A stretch of DNA of 6,477 nucleotides from Verrucomicrobia bacterium UBA5540. GTDB taxonomy: Bacteria > Verrucomicrobiota > Kiritimatiellia > Kiritimatiellales > Tichowtungiaceae. Shown here piece after piece: positions 1 to 6,286 of the stretch. The translations under genes and the position numbers were made by a program. The notes under the pieces are model-generated. The model searched no databases. It was not told the DNA's origin and was given only the letters and a program-made list of their open reading frames with translations. Location: the NCBI GenBank assembly GCA_002423675.1, contig DINM01000157.1, positions 4,138 through 10,614 of the forward strand. The letters are read 5' to 3'. Position 1 is the stretch's first letter. Each line of letters starts with the position of its first letter.

Positions 1-948
1 GCGGTGCGTCGAGCAACACAGGATAGTCAAGAGAGCCTGAATGTTCTGGCTCGTCGACACGGAATCAATTCGAAAACTGTGGCAAAGTGGCGGAGCGCAC
101 AACAGTGCAGGATGCCCCTGTGGGGCCCAAGCAACCGCATCCGACGGTACTGAGCAAAGAGGAAGAAGCGGCTTGTGTCGCTTTCCGACAGCAGACGTTG
201 CTTCCACTCGATGATTGCCTTTACAGTTTGCAGACAGCCATTCCTCAATTAACACGCTCTTCTCTGCATCGCTGCTATCAGCGTCATGGCATCAGTCGGT
301 TTTCGGACACAAAAGATCCGCAGAAGAAGCGGAAGTTCAAAACCTATCCGATCGGTTTTTCCACATCGACATAGCTGAAGTCCGAACAGAAGACGGCAAG
401 CTGTATATGTTTGTGGCTATTGACCGTACGTCCAAATTCGCCTTTGTTCAGCTTCACGAGAAGGAAACCCGGAGAATCGCGGCCGAGTTTCTTCGTGATC
501 TCATAGCCACGATCCCTTACACCATCCACACCGTACTGACGGATAACGGAACCCAGTTCACCTCGCCGGGGAATCGGCGCTCTGCGGCATCCGATATTAA
601 GCCGGCACTTGATTCAGAGAGTCTTTTTCGTGCGCATGCCTTTGAGTTGGCCTGCGTACGAAACGATGTGGACCACCGCCTGACTAAACCCAAACATCCT
701 TGGACAAACGGTCAGGTTGAGCGAATGAACCGGACTCTCAAAGAAGCAACGGTAAAGCGCTACCACTACGGTACCCATGATCAACTGCGAGAGCATCTAC
801 AGACCTTTTTGATGGCTATAACTTTGCTAAATGACTCAAAGCATTACGTGAACTCACGCCGTATGAATACATCTGTAAAATTTGGACTTGCGAACCGGAT
901 CGCTTTAAGCACGATCCATCCCAGCACACTGTGGGACTAAACATCTAG
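1..948 (+). pseudogene. IS481-family transposase, frameshifted remnant, 5' end beyond window
   Basis: DDE transposase of the IS481 type, which would have catalysed cut-and-insert movement of its element. The homologous reading starts in frame 1 at base 1 with a helix-turn-helix (LARRHGINSKTVAKW). It moves to frame 3 near base 94, to frame 2 in the T5 run at 356-360, and back to frame 1 at the T5 run at 806-810, ending at TAG 946-948. Each shift equals loss of one base. A TGA at 832-834 stands where the family normally has an arginine (AKRLK). The catalytic triad is still recognisable: HIDI (about 362-373), LTDNGTQF (about 535-558) and the NGQVERMNRT block (about 706-735). The C-terminus ending GLNI is typical of the family. 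Only about 10-20 N-terminal residues should lie outside the window. Four lesions make it non-functional. The family call is confident from motif pattern; no terminal inverted repeat was identified. Confidence 0.88.
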
Positions 949-2405
949 CGCCGGGCAGTGGGAATGATGCCGTGTTCTTTCAATCGCTGAATGACATCGT
1001 CGATGTTATAGGGGCAGTCGCTGTATACATCCTGTTTCCAAGCCCAGAATGCGGTTTTCATGCGGTGGATAATTTCCGGGTATTGTGCGGCAATATTTGT
1101 TGATTCAGTTGGATCATTTTCCAGGTTGTAGAGTTCAAGGGCTTTGCCGTCGCCTTCCTTCTGAAGTTTCCAGACTCCGTCCCGCACGGCCCAGCGGCGG
1201 TTGCCGAATTTTGACATTTCAACACCGACCGGCTTTTCCCAGAAGAGCATACGCGGGTTGAGCGCGGTTCCACCGATGAGCAGTGCAGAGATGTCTATTC
1301 CGTCGATCTTTCGATCTGACGGCAACGGGGCTCCGGCCAGTCCGGCAAAGGTGCAGAACAGATCCATTCCCATAGCCGGTACGTCCGAGCAGCTTCTGGC
1401 GGGAATGTGGCCTGGCCAGCGGGCAATGAATGGAACGCGCGGCCCGCCTTCGTAAAGCCAGGTTTTGCGTCCCTTCCACGGAACGCAACTGCCTTGGTCG
1501 GCCGGGCCGTTGTCAGAAGTAAAAACCACCAGCGTGTTGGTTGCCAGATGGTTTTTTTCCAATGCCTGGAAAATCCGTCCAAGTGCGGCATCCATTCCTT
1601 CCACGACATCGACATATGCCTGATGGAGGTCATTTCGCGGACCGCTTGTTCCTTTTTCATCCCATGTGTTGGCCAGTTCCCGGTCGTTCGGACCGAGCAA
1701 CGGAAGGTGGGGGGTCGTCAGGGCCAGATAAGCAAAGAACGGTTGGTCAACGGACTGCGTGATATAGGAAATGGTTTCGTCTGCCAGCACATCGGTATAC
1801 CAGTTGCCGGGGGCATCAACGGCTTTGCGGTTTCGATAGAAGTAAGAGGTTCCATCACTTTTTTTCATTGAAAAATTATCACCGGCCCCGCCTCCGCTGC
1901 CGACATAGAGGTCGAATCCGTAATCAAGCGGATGATGCTCCTTCATGTCGCCGAGATGCCACTTCCCGAAGCAGGCGGTACGGTATCCGTTTGCGCGGAG
2001 TAGCGCTGCAATGGTGATTTCACTTTTCGGCAGACCGCTGAACGGCTCATGGATTTCTTCCATGGCGGCACTAAGCTGGCCCATTACGTTTACGACGCCG
2101 GTTCGGTGATTATAGCGACCGGTCATGATGGCGGCACGCGACGGGCTACAGACCGAGCAGTTGGCGTAGAATGCGGTCAGCATCCGCCCTTCGGCAGCCA
2201 ATCGATCCAAATTCGGAGTTCTGGGAGCCTGAACGTCTGGAGGCGCAGGCTTATAGTTTTTCCACTCCGCATTGCCTCGGAAACAGGCGACATCTCCATA
2301 GCCGAGGTCGTCGGCCAGAATGAACAGGATATTTGGCTTTTGCGAGGCGTATGCCGTACACAGGGTGGCGGTTAATAGACAGGTTGTTGCAGCAGTATGT
2401 TTCAT
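945..2405 (-). CDS. secreted sulfatase (S1, formylglycine-dependent)
   Basis: Type I sulfatase that hydrolyses sulfate esters, here probably on a polysaccharide and outside the cytoplasm. With the ATG at 2405 it has 486 residues, a usual length. Residues 1-21 form a signal peptide (short K/H start, hydrophobic core, AYAS before QKPN). Metal-site residues follow in NILFILADDLGYGD (D32, D33). The formylglycine site is CSPSR with C86, followed by AAIMTGRY. Further active-site motifs are FGKWHLG (K148, H150), TTPHLPL (H233), FTSDNGP (D298, N299) and a conserved K314 before EGGPRVPFIARWPG. All expected catalytic residues are present. Start choice: a GTG at 2432 would add nine residues ahead of the signal peptide but has no ribosome site, whereas AAAGGA lies 12 bases before the ATG. 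The gene follows the beta-helix gene after 77 bases on the same strand. It needs a maturase (FGE or anSME) encoded elsewhere. The substrate cannot be read from the sequence. Confidence 0.95.
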   Translation of the reverse strand: MKHTAATTCLLTATLCTAYASQKPNILFILADDLGYGDVACFRGNAEWKNYKPAPPDVQAPRTPNLDRLAAEGRMLTAFYANCSVCSPSRAAIMTGRYNHRTGVVNVMGQLSAAMEEIHEPFSGLPKSEITIAALLRANGYRTACFGKWHLGDMKEHHPLDYGFDLYVGSGGGAGDNFSMKKSDGTSYFYRNRKAVDAPGNWYTDVLADETISYITQSVDQPFFAYLALTTPHLPLLGPNDRELANTWDEKGTSGPRNDLHQAYVDVVEGMDAALGRIFQALEKNHLATNTLVVFTSDNGPADQGSCVPWKGRKTWLYEGGPRVPFIARWPGHIPARSCSDVPAMGMDLFCTFAGLAGAPLPSDRKIDGIDISALLIGGTALNPRMLFWEKPVGVEMSKFGNRRWAVRDGVWKLQKEGDGKALELYNLENDPTESTNIAAQYPEIIHRMKTAFWAWKQDVYSDCPYNIDDVIQRLKEHGIIPTARR

Positions 2406-2417
2406 GATCGAACGAAA

Positions 2418-2423
2418 TCCTTT
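2418..2423 (-). promoter_or_regulatory. ribosome binding site deciding the sulfatase start
   Basis: AAAGGA on the minus strand lies 12 bases before ATG 2405-2403, a slightly long spacing. No comparable purine-rich site precedes the in-frame GTG at 2432, where the upstream bases belong to the hairpin. This favours the ATG and a normal signal peptide. Confidence 0.55.
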
Positions 2424-2435
2424 CTTAAACACAAA

Positions 2436-2459
2436 CGACCGGGAAAAAACTCCCGGTCG
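2436..2459 (-). terminator. intercistronic hairpin, probable intrinsic terminator or attenuator
   Basis: Perfect 9-bp inverted repeat (CGACCGGGA at 2436-2444, TCCCGGTCG at 2451-2459) with a 6-base loop. Read on the minus strand, the second arm is followed by TTTGTGTTT, an interrupted T tract. It lies 23 bases after the stop of the beta-helix gene and 30 bases before the sulfatase ATG. It could end transcription of the upstream gene, or only reduce downstream expression and protect the upstream mRNA end. The broken T tract suggests partial termination. The T tract is absent when read in the plus direction. Confidence 0.7.
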
Positions 2460-2482
2460 CTAGAGTCATTAGTCCTTTACTT

Positions 2483-5350
2483 CTAATTTTTGATCGCCAT
2501 GTCGTATATTTTGCAACTGGTATGGGTTCCCATCCGCAGGTAAACGGCATTCCAGGAGGAAGCCTGTCCGGCATCAAACGGTGTTTCCCATGTGGTTTCA
2601 GTGGCATTAAACGACATTTGCTGGAAGCGGGTTCCATCGGTTGAAACAAACAACTTCGCCTTTTTGGTTTCCAGGTCCATCACCGCTTTGAGTGTGTACA
2701 CTGTTTGCGAGGCGGGGACAAACCTTGTTCCCTGAACATAGCCGTACACAAACGAGGAAGATGCAATGCCGTTTGATGAAAAGAAGATGCCGGTTGCATC
2801 GATTCCGACATTTACACCCACTGCATTGGCGGAATAACTGCCTAGACCTGCATGTGTTCGGCTCAAGACCGTGCTGGTTGTGTCCGGTATGGAGCAGGAT
2901 ATTTGAATCGTTACATTTCGGTTGGTGTCGAATGATGAATTGAGCGATCGTTTGGCCCGGGCATCATCCGTGGATACTCCCTGCAGCAGTACCGTGTTAC
3001 TGTCGGTTACAACATCCGGTGAAGCGCCACTCCAGATGGCCCAGCTGTTCTGTCCGATCAGATCGGTTCCGCCGGCAGTATACCCCCGTTCGAAGTTGTC
3101 TTGCCAGAGGCTGTCATTCTTAACAAACCGAACTGCATCTGCACGAACCTGACCGTTATATTCGGCGGTGCCGGCATCCAGCTGGATATATCCGTTGGTG
3201 CCTGCATCAAAGTAGAACGTATCCAAGAGTTTCCAGGAATAATAAGGACCACTCCGCTGGTTGACAATGAAGTCGCAGGAGCTTTTATCCGATACAACGG
3301 TATATACAACCCCGGTGGTCGCTTCGCTTGCATATTGATAGAGCCACACATACACATCATAGTAACCGGGATATGTGATATCCGGCGTCCACTTGGCGAT
3401 GCCCGGCCTGTTAATGGAATATCGGGAGCCATGATTCGTTTCATCGCTCCAAACTTGTTTTCTTCTGCCATAATCGGAATCACTCCATACTCCCGTTTCT
3501 GTGTATTCCGGATCGTAGTTGTCGATGATAATATCTTTGCCGATTCCAGACGATGGGGCTACAAAGCCGAATCCTTCCGGTAGGGCGGATGGGCCGATGT
3601 TCTCCGTATTAATCAGATTTAAATTAAAATCATCTTCCCAGCTGACGTTGTTGCAAATCTGAATAAGATTTTCATGCGGCTTAAAATCTTTACCTTCAGT
3701 GAATTCAATCCAGATGTTTTTAAAGGACTGATACTTGGTTGCGCCGGGCCAGTCGGTGTAAAGGCCTGCTGGCAAAGCGGTGTCGTTCTGACCCAGAACC
3801 GACTGGGTGTTGGCGATGACGATGTTTTCAAAGAAGTTGGTGTACGGCATGGTTCCGTCGGTGATGCCCGCCATGTGCAGTACACCGCTGTCGCCGCCGT
3901 CCTGAGAACAGCGTTCCATCCAGCAGTTGCGTATAATGTTCTGATCGGATTTCGGAAACGAGTTAAAAGCGCCACCCCCATCTAAACAGTTTCCACGCAG
4001 TGTGACGGCATATCGGGCGGAGTCGTACAGTCCGCAATGGTCAACCAGACACGATTCGGTGTTCATCATTTCGATGCAACCGGCATACAAGGACAGGTTC
4101 CCGACATTCTGAACCACACAGTTACTGATGATGCAATCCTGAATTCGGTCGGACGTGCCGACGAACCGGTTGCATAGCACAATCCCGCTGACCCCGACAT
4201 TTTCAATCATTGAATTATTAACAATAAGCTGTTCGTTGTGCCCCACTGCCAGAATACCGTGCCGTCCGGAATTTTTGATTTGGCACTCATCAAACTGGAT
4301 ACCGCCGGTGTTCTGCATTTTGATGATGCCATAATCCGTCTTCCCCCAGTCAAATGTCCACCACTGACGGGCGGGAACAACTGCGGCCGTGTCGGCAAAG
4401 ACCAGACGTTTGAACTTCAGACCGCGAACGGTTGAGGTATTGCTAGTGCCTGTGATGCTGATCAGTGTCTTGAGTGAGGGGACAGAGACATATTTATTTG
4501 CCGGATTTCCCGGGGTGAGAGGTTTGTAGTAGAGATAGCACTGAGAAGAATTGTAGTAGAATTCGCCGGGGGCATCCAGAAGCTCAAGTGCTCCGCTGAC
4601 GAAGTAGCGAACCATTGAGCCAATTGTTGTCTGATCGCCATCGTTGTTAAAATAAATGCGGCTGTAGTTTGTGCTGCAGCTGGTTATATCGCAGCTCCAC
4701 AGGTGCCAGTTATCGGTTCCCCATGGAAATAGGACAATATGTTCTGCATTGGTGATTTCTGGTATAAAGTCCCCTGAGGAATAGGAAACCCACGAACGAT
4801 TGGTATTCGATGCCAGAATGTCGCCGCCGGTTGAAACCAGATAGGGAGCCCGTGCCTGCGGGTACAGTGTGTTTGCTCCCCGATTGGGGTATCTCGCTTC
4901 AATGGCGCGGATATCGCCTTCGTACATCGTGTCAATGTCCTGTCCTGTTCCGATGTTGATCCGCCAGATACCGTTGGTGTAATAGGTCCAGCCGCCGCTG
5001 TTGGTGATAACCGATGCGCTTTTAATGATCGCGGTTCCAGCCGAACTTTGACCGGCATAGGTGATGCAATAAGGCGAGTCCGGCGAATCCTGATTATTGA
5101 ATTCCAGCGTGGCATCCAGCACATACGTTCCTGGTGCGAGATAAACCGTTACACCTTCTGTTAGCCCGGAGGAGATCAGCGTTCGCAGATGATCCCTTGC
5201 TTTTTCAACCGTTTTCCATGGGGTGCTCGGGCTCCCAGTTCCTGTGGTGTCATTTCCTGTCGGGGAAATATAAAACGTTGCCGAGTATACCGATGTATTC
5301 ATCAGTAAAATAAAACCCAGTGATTTTATTTGTTTATGCAGCTTTGACAT
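2483..5350 (-). CDS. secreted right-handed parallel beta-helix protein with golvesin-like and ConA-like C-terminal domains
   Basis: Large exported protein of 955 residues, probably a glycan-active enzyme (hydrolase or lyase) or glycan binder. Residues 1-23 are a signal peptide ending SVYSA. FYISPTGND (27-34), WKTVEKARDHLR and VTVYLAPGTYVL form the N-terminal cap seen in many PVC and Bacteroidetes beta-helix proteins, including GH141-type enzymes; the ARYPN motif near 152 also fits that group. Irregular helical coils rich in N, I, V and C run from about 300 to 515. Residues about 606-743 (IIIDNYDPEY to ADAVRFV) match the golvesin C-terminal-like domain. Residues about 748-955, opening DNFERGY, resemble a ConA/LamG-like sandwich. 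No sorting signal or PEP-CTERM tail is seen. It is the first gene of a probable two-gene unit with the sulfatase. GH141 membership is a guess, catalytic residues were not assigned, and a non-catalytic role is possible. Confidence 0.9.
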   Translation of the reverse strand: MSKLHKQIKSLGFILLMNTSVYSATFYISPTGNDTTGTGSPSTPWKTVEKARDHLRTLISSGLTEGVTVYLAPGTYVLDATLEFNNQDSPDSPYCITYAGQSSAGTAIIKSASVITNSGGWTYYTNGIWRINIGTGQDIDTMYEGDIRAIEARYPNRGANTLYPQARAPYLVSTGGDILASNTNRSWVSYSSGDFIPEITNAEHIVLFPWGTDNWHLWSCDITSCSTNYSRIYFNNDGDQTTIGSMVRYFVSGALELLDAPGEFYYNSSQCYLYYKPLTPGNPANKYVSVPSLKTLISITGTSNTSTVRGLKFKRLVFADTAAVVPARQWWTFDWGKTDYGIIKMQNTGGIQFDECQIKNSGRHGILAVGHNEQLIVNNSMIENVGVSGIVLCNRFVGTSDRIQDCIISNCVVQNVGNLSLYAGCIEMMNTESCLVDHCGLYDSARYAVTLRGNCLDGGGAFNSFPKSDQNIIRNCWMERCSQDGGDSGVLHMAGITDGTMPYTNFFENIVIANTQSVLGQNDTALPAGLYTDWPGATKYQSFKNIWIEFTEGKDFKPHENLIQICNNVSWEDDFNLNLINTENIGPSALPEGFGFVAPSSGIGKDIIIDNYDPEYTETGVWSDSDYGRRKQVWSDETNHGSRYSINRPGIAKWTPDITYPGYYDVYVWLYQYASEATTGVVYTVVSDKSSCDFIVNQRSGPYYSWKLLDTFYFDAGTNGYIQLDAGTAEYNGQVRADAVRFVKNDSLWQDNFERGYTAGGTDLIGQNSWAIWSGASPDVVTDSNTVLLQGVSTDDARAKRSLNSSFDTNRNVTIQISCSIPDTTSTVLSRTHAGLGSYSANAVGVNVGIDATGIFFSSNGIASSSFVYGYVQGTRFVPASQTVYTLKAVMDLETKKAKLFVSTDGTRFQQMSFNATETTWETPFDAGQASSWNAVYLRMGTHTSCKIYDMAIKN

Positions 5351-5352
5351 AA

Positions 5353-5361
5353 CACCTCCTT
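5353..5361 (-). promoter_or_regulatory. strong ribosome binding site of the beta-helix gene
   Basis: AAGGAGGTG on the minus strand is a full-length complement to the 16S anti-Shine-Dalgarno. It ends two bases before ATG 5350-5348, leaving four bases after the AGGAGG core. It fixes the start and suggests efficient translation. Confidence 0.85.
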
Positions 5362-5535
5362 GTTTGTGTTTTTATATGGGAGAATTAGTTAGCTGGTTCG
5401 CCCAATCCGATCCTCTGCTCGTTTGTTTTCGGAGAAAAACTATGGTCGCGGCGTGGATTTATCAATGGTTGGCTCTTGTTTAAATATAGGGGTTTTAAGA
5501 ACTAATCTGGTTTATAACCTTTAATCTTCGTGGTG

Positions 5536-5565
5536 AATATATTTTGTAGCTATGATTAATGGACA
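5536..5565 (-). promoter_or_regulatory. candidate promoter for the beta-helix/sulfatase unit
   Basis: On the minus strand TATATT (5541-5536) differs from the TATAAT -10 consensus at one position. Eighteen bases upstream lies TGTCCA (5565-5560), a poor -35 (3 of 6 matches). A weak -35 with a good -10 is typical of activator-dependent promoters, and here the -35 overlaps the proximal copy of a direct repeat. Predicted transcription start is near 5529. This is pattern matching only; other AT-rich stretches nearer the gene, such as around 5485-5495, are alternatives. Confidence 0.35.
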
Positions 5566-5586
5566 TTCGGTTGTGAGAAAAGGACA
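5561..5586 (-). promoter_or_regulatory. TGTCC direct repeat with 21-bp period, possible AraC-type operator
   Basis: GGACA occurs on the plus strand at 5561-5565 and 5582-5586 (TGTCC on the minus strand), with starts exactly 21 bp apart, or two helical turns. AraC-family activators commonly bind direct half-sites with this period, the proximal one touching the -35 box, which is the arrangement seen here. No regulator gene lies in the window, so the protein is unknown. A five-base repeat can arise by chance. Confidence 0.35.
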
Positions 5587-5677
5587 CCTTGGAGATGTTA
5601 TAACCGACGTAATTCCGGGTTGAACTTGGCGGCGGGAGCGGTTTCTTAGTGCGGTCGTGCCGGATACCGACCGGCGA

Positions 5678-5703
5678 GTTGTGTGCGTCAAGTTCTGCAA
5701 TTT
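5678..5703. repeat. candidate terminal inverted repeat of the IS256-family element
   Basis: Just past the transposase stop lies a stretch including GCGTCAAGTTCTGCAATTT, which resembles the terminal repeats of IS256-type elements (often containing a CAAGxTCTGTAAA-like core) at a suitable distance of about 55 bases from the stop codon. The partner repeat is missing because the other end of the element is deleted, so the boundary cannot be confirmed by pairing or by a target duplication. Confidence 0.35.
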
Positions 5704-5755
5704 GGGTTTCTGATATTTCCCGCTCCTTTATAAATCCAATCGGGTTCCAGATTGT

Positions 5756-6286
5756 TTACGCCGCATTGACGAGCTTCAGTTTTTTGTGCTCCCGGAGCAG
5801 TTCCATATTCAGGTAGCGGTGCTGCTCGATCCAGTCCTCGTGGATTTCCACCACCAGCGCCCTTATCAGCCTCAGGCAGCTCTCCGGATTCGGAAATATC
5901 CGGATGACGTGCGGGCGGCGTTTCAGTTCTTCGTTCACCCGTTCGAGCATATTGGTTGATTTCAGGTGTTTGTGGTGCGCCAGAGGCCAGCGGTAAAAGG
6001 TGAATGTCTCCTCGATGTTCTCTTCCACCCAGTTGCACAGCTTCGGATAGCGGCTTTGCCACTTTTTCAGCCACACGCCCAGATCGCGCCGGGCTTCTTC
6101 CAGACTCCGCCGGTCGTACAGCCAGCGCAACTCCATCAGGCAGTCGTCATCGGCTTTGCGGGGCAGATGGTCGAGCGCATTGCGCAAGAAGTGGACATAG
6201 CAACGCTGCCAGACCGCCTCCGGCAGTACCTCCGCAACCGCTTTCTTCAGTCTCTGATGGTCATCGGTGATGACCAGCTCGACGCC
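5756..6286 (-). pseudogene. IS256-family (mutator-type) transposase, N-terminal half missing
   Basis: C-terminal half, about 177 residues, of a transposase normally near 400 residues. Homologous sequence begins around GVELVITDDH, which carries the second catalytic aspartate. It continues through VWQRCYVHFLRNALDHLP (the C-x2-H-like motif of the family), ADDD and LRWLYDRR, to LKSTNMLERVNEELKRR with the catalytic glutamate, and ends KLVNAA before TAA 5758-5756. The first aspartate and the DNA-binding N-terminus are absent. The open frame does continue to an ATG at 6475, but those roughly 60 residues have no transposase character and are the antisense of a rhamnulokinase fragment. The element was cut inside its own gene by a rearrangement and is inactive. 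The remaining half has no frameshift, so the event may be more recent than the decay of the IS481 copy at the left. Confidence 0.88.

Larger units (their letters stand above)
5351..5677. other. non-coding region: leader and promoter of the beta-helix/sulfatase unit
   Basis: No supportable gene lies in these 327 bases. The part next to the beta-helix gene (5351-5560) is AT-rich with several TATA-like stretches and would form a 5' leader of up to about 180 bases if the promoter proposed at 5536-5565 is used. The distal part (5590-5677) is GC-richer and contains a 6-bp inverted repeat (CGGTCG 5652-5657, CGACCG 5668-5673) without a T tract, close to the presumed end of the IS256 element. An 8-base TTATAACC occurs at 5512-5519 and again at 5598-5605; this may be chance. 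Confidence 0.6.

Noticed and set aside
350..366. Programmed -1 frameshift at the T5 run of the IS481 transposase
   Set aside because: The zero-frame codons GGT TTT TCC do not make a good slippery heptamer, since the A-site pairing would be lost. IS481 transposases are usually single ORFs, and the same gene has two further shifts and a stop, so decay explains it better.
1407..1871. 154-residue plus-strand ORF inside the sulfatase
   Set aside because: It lies wholly antisense to conserved sulfatase motifs, with no domain pattern or ribosome site that I can see.
2406..2432. GTG at 2432 as the sulfatase start
   Set aside because: It has no Shine-Dalgarno, sits beside the hairpin arm and would put nine residues before an otherwise well-formed signal peptide.
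3101..3583. 160-residue plus-strand ORF inside the beta-helix gene
   Set aside because: Shadow of the golvesin-like coding region on the other strand; no independent support.
5652..5673. Inverted repeat CGGTCG/CGACCG as a terminator
   Set aside because: Stem of only 6 bp with a 10-base loop and no T tract on either strand; probably incidental or part of old IS flanking DNA.
5688..6074. 128-residue minus-strand ORF overlapping the transposase end
   Set aside because: Alternate frame of the IS256 transposase with biased composition; the transposase frame carries the conserved motifs.
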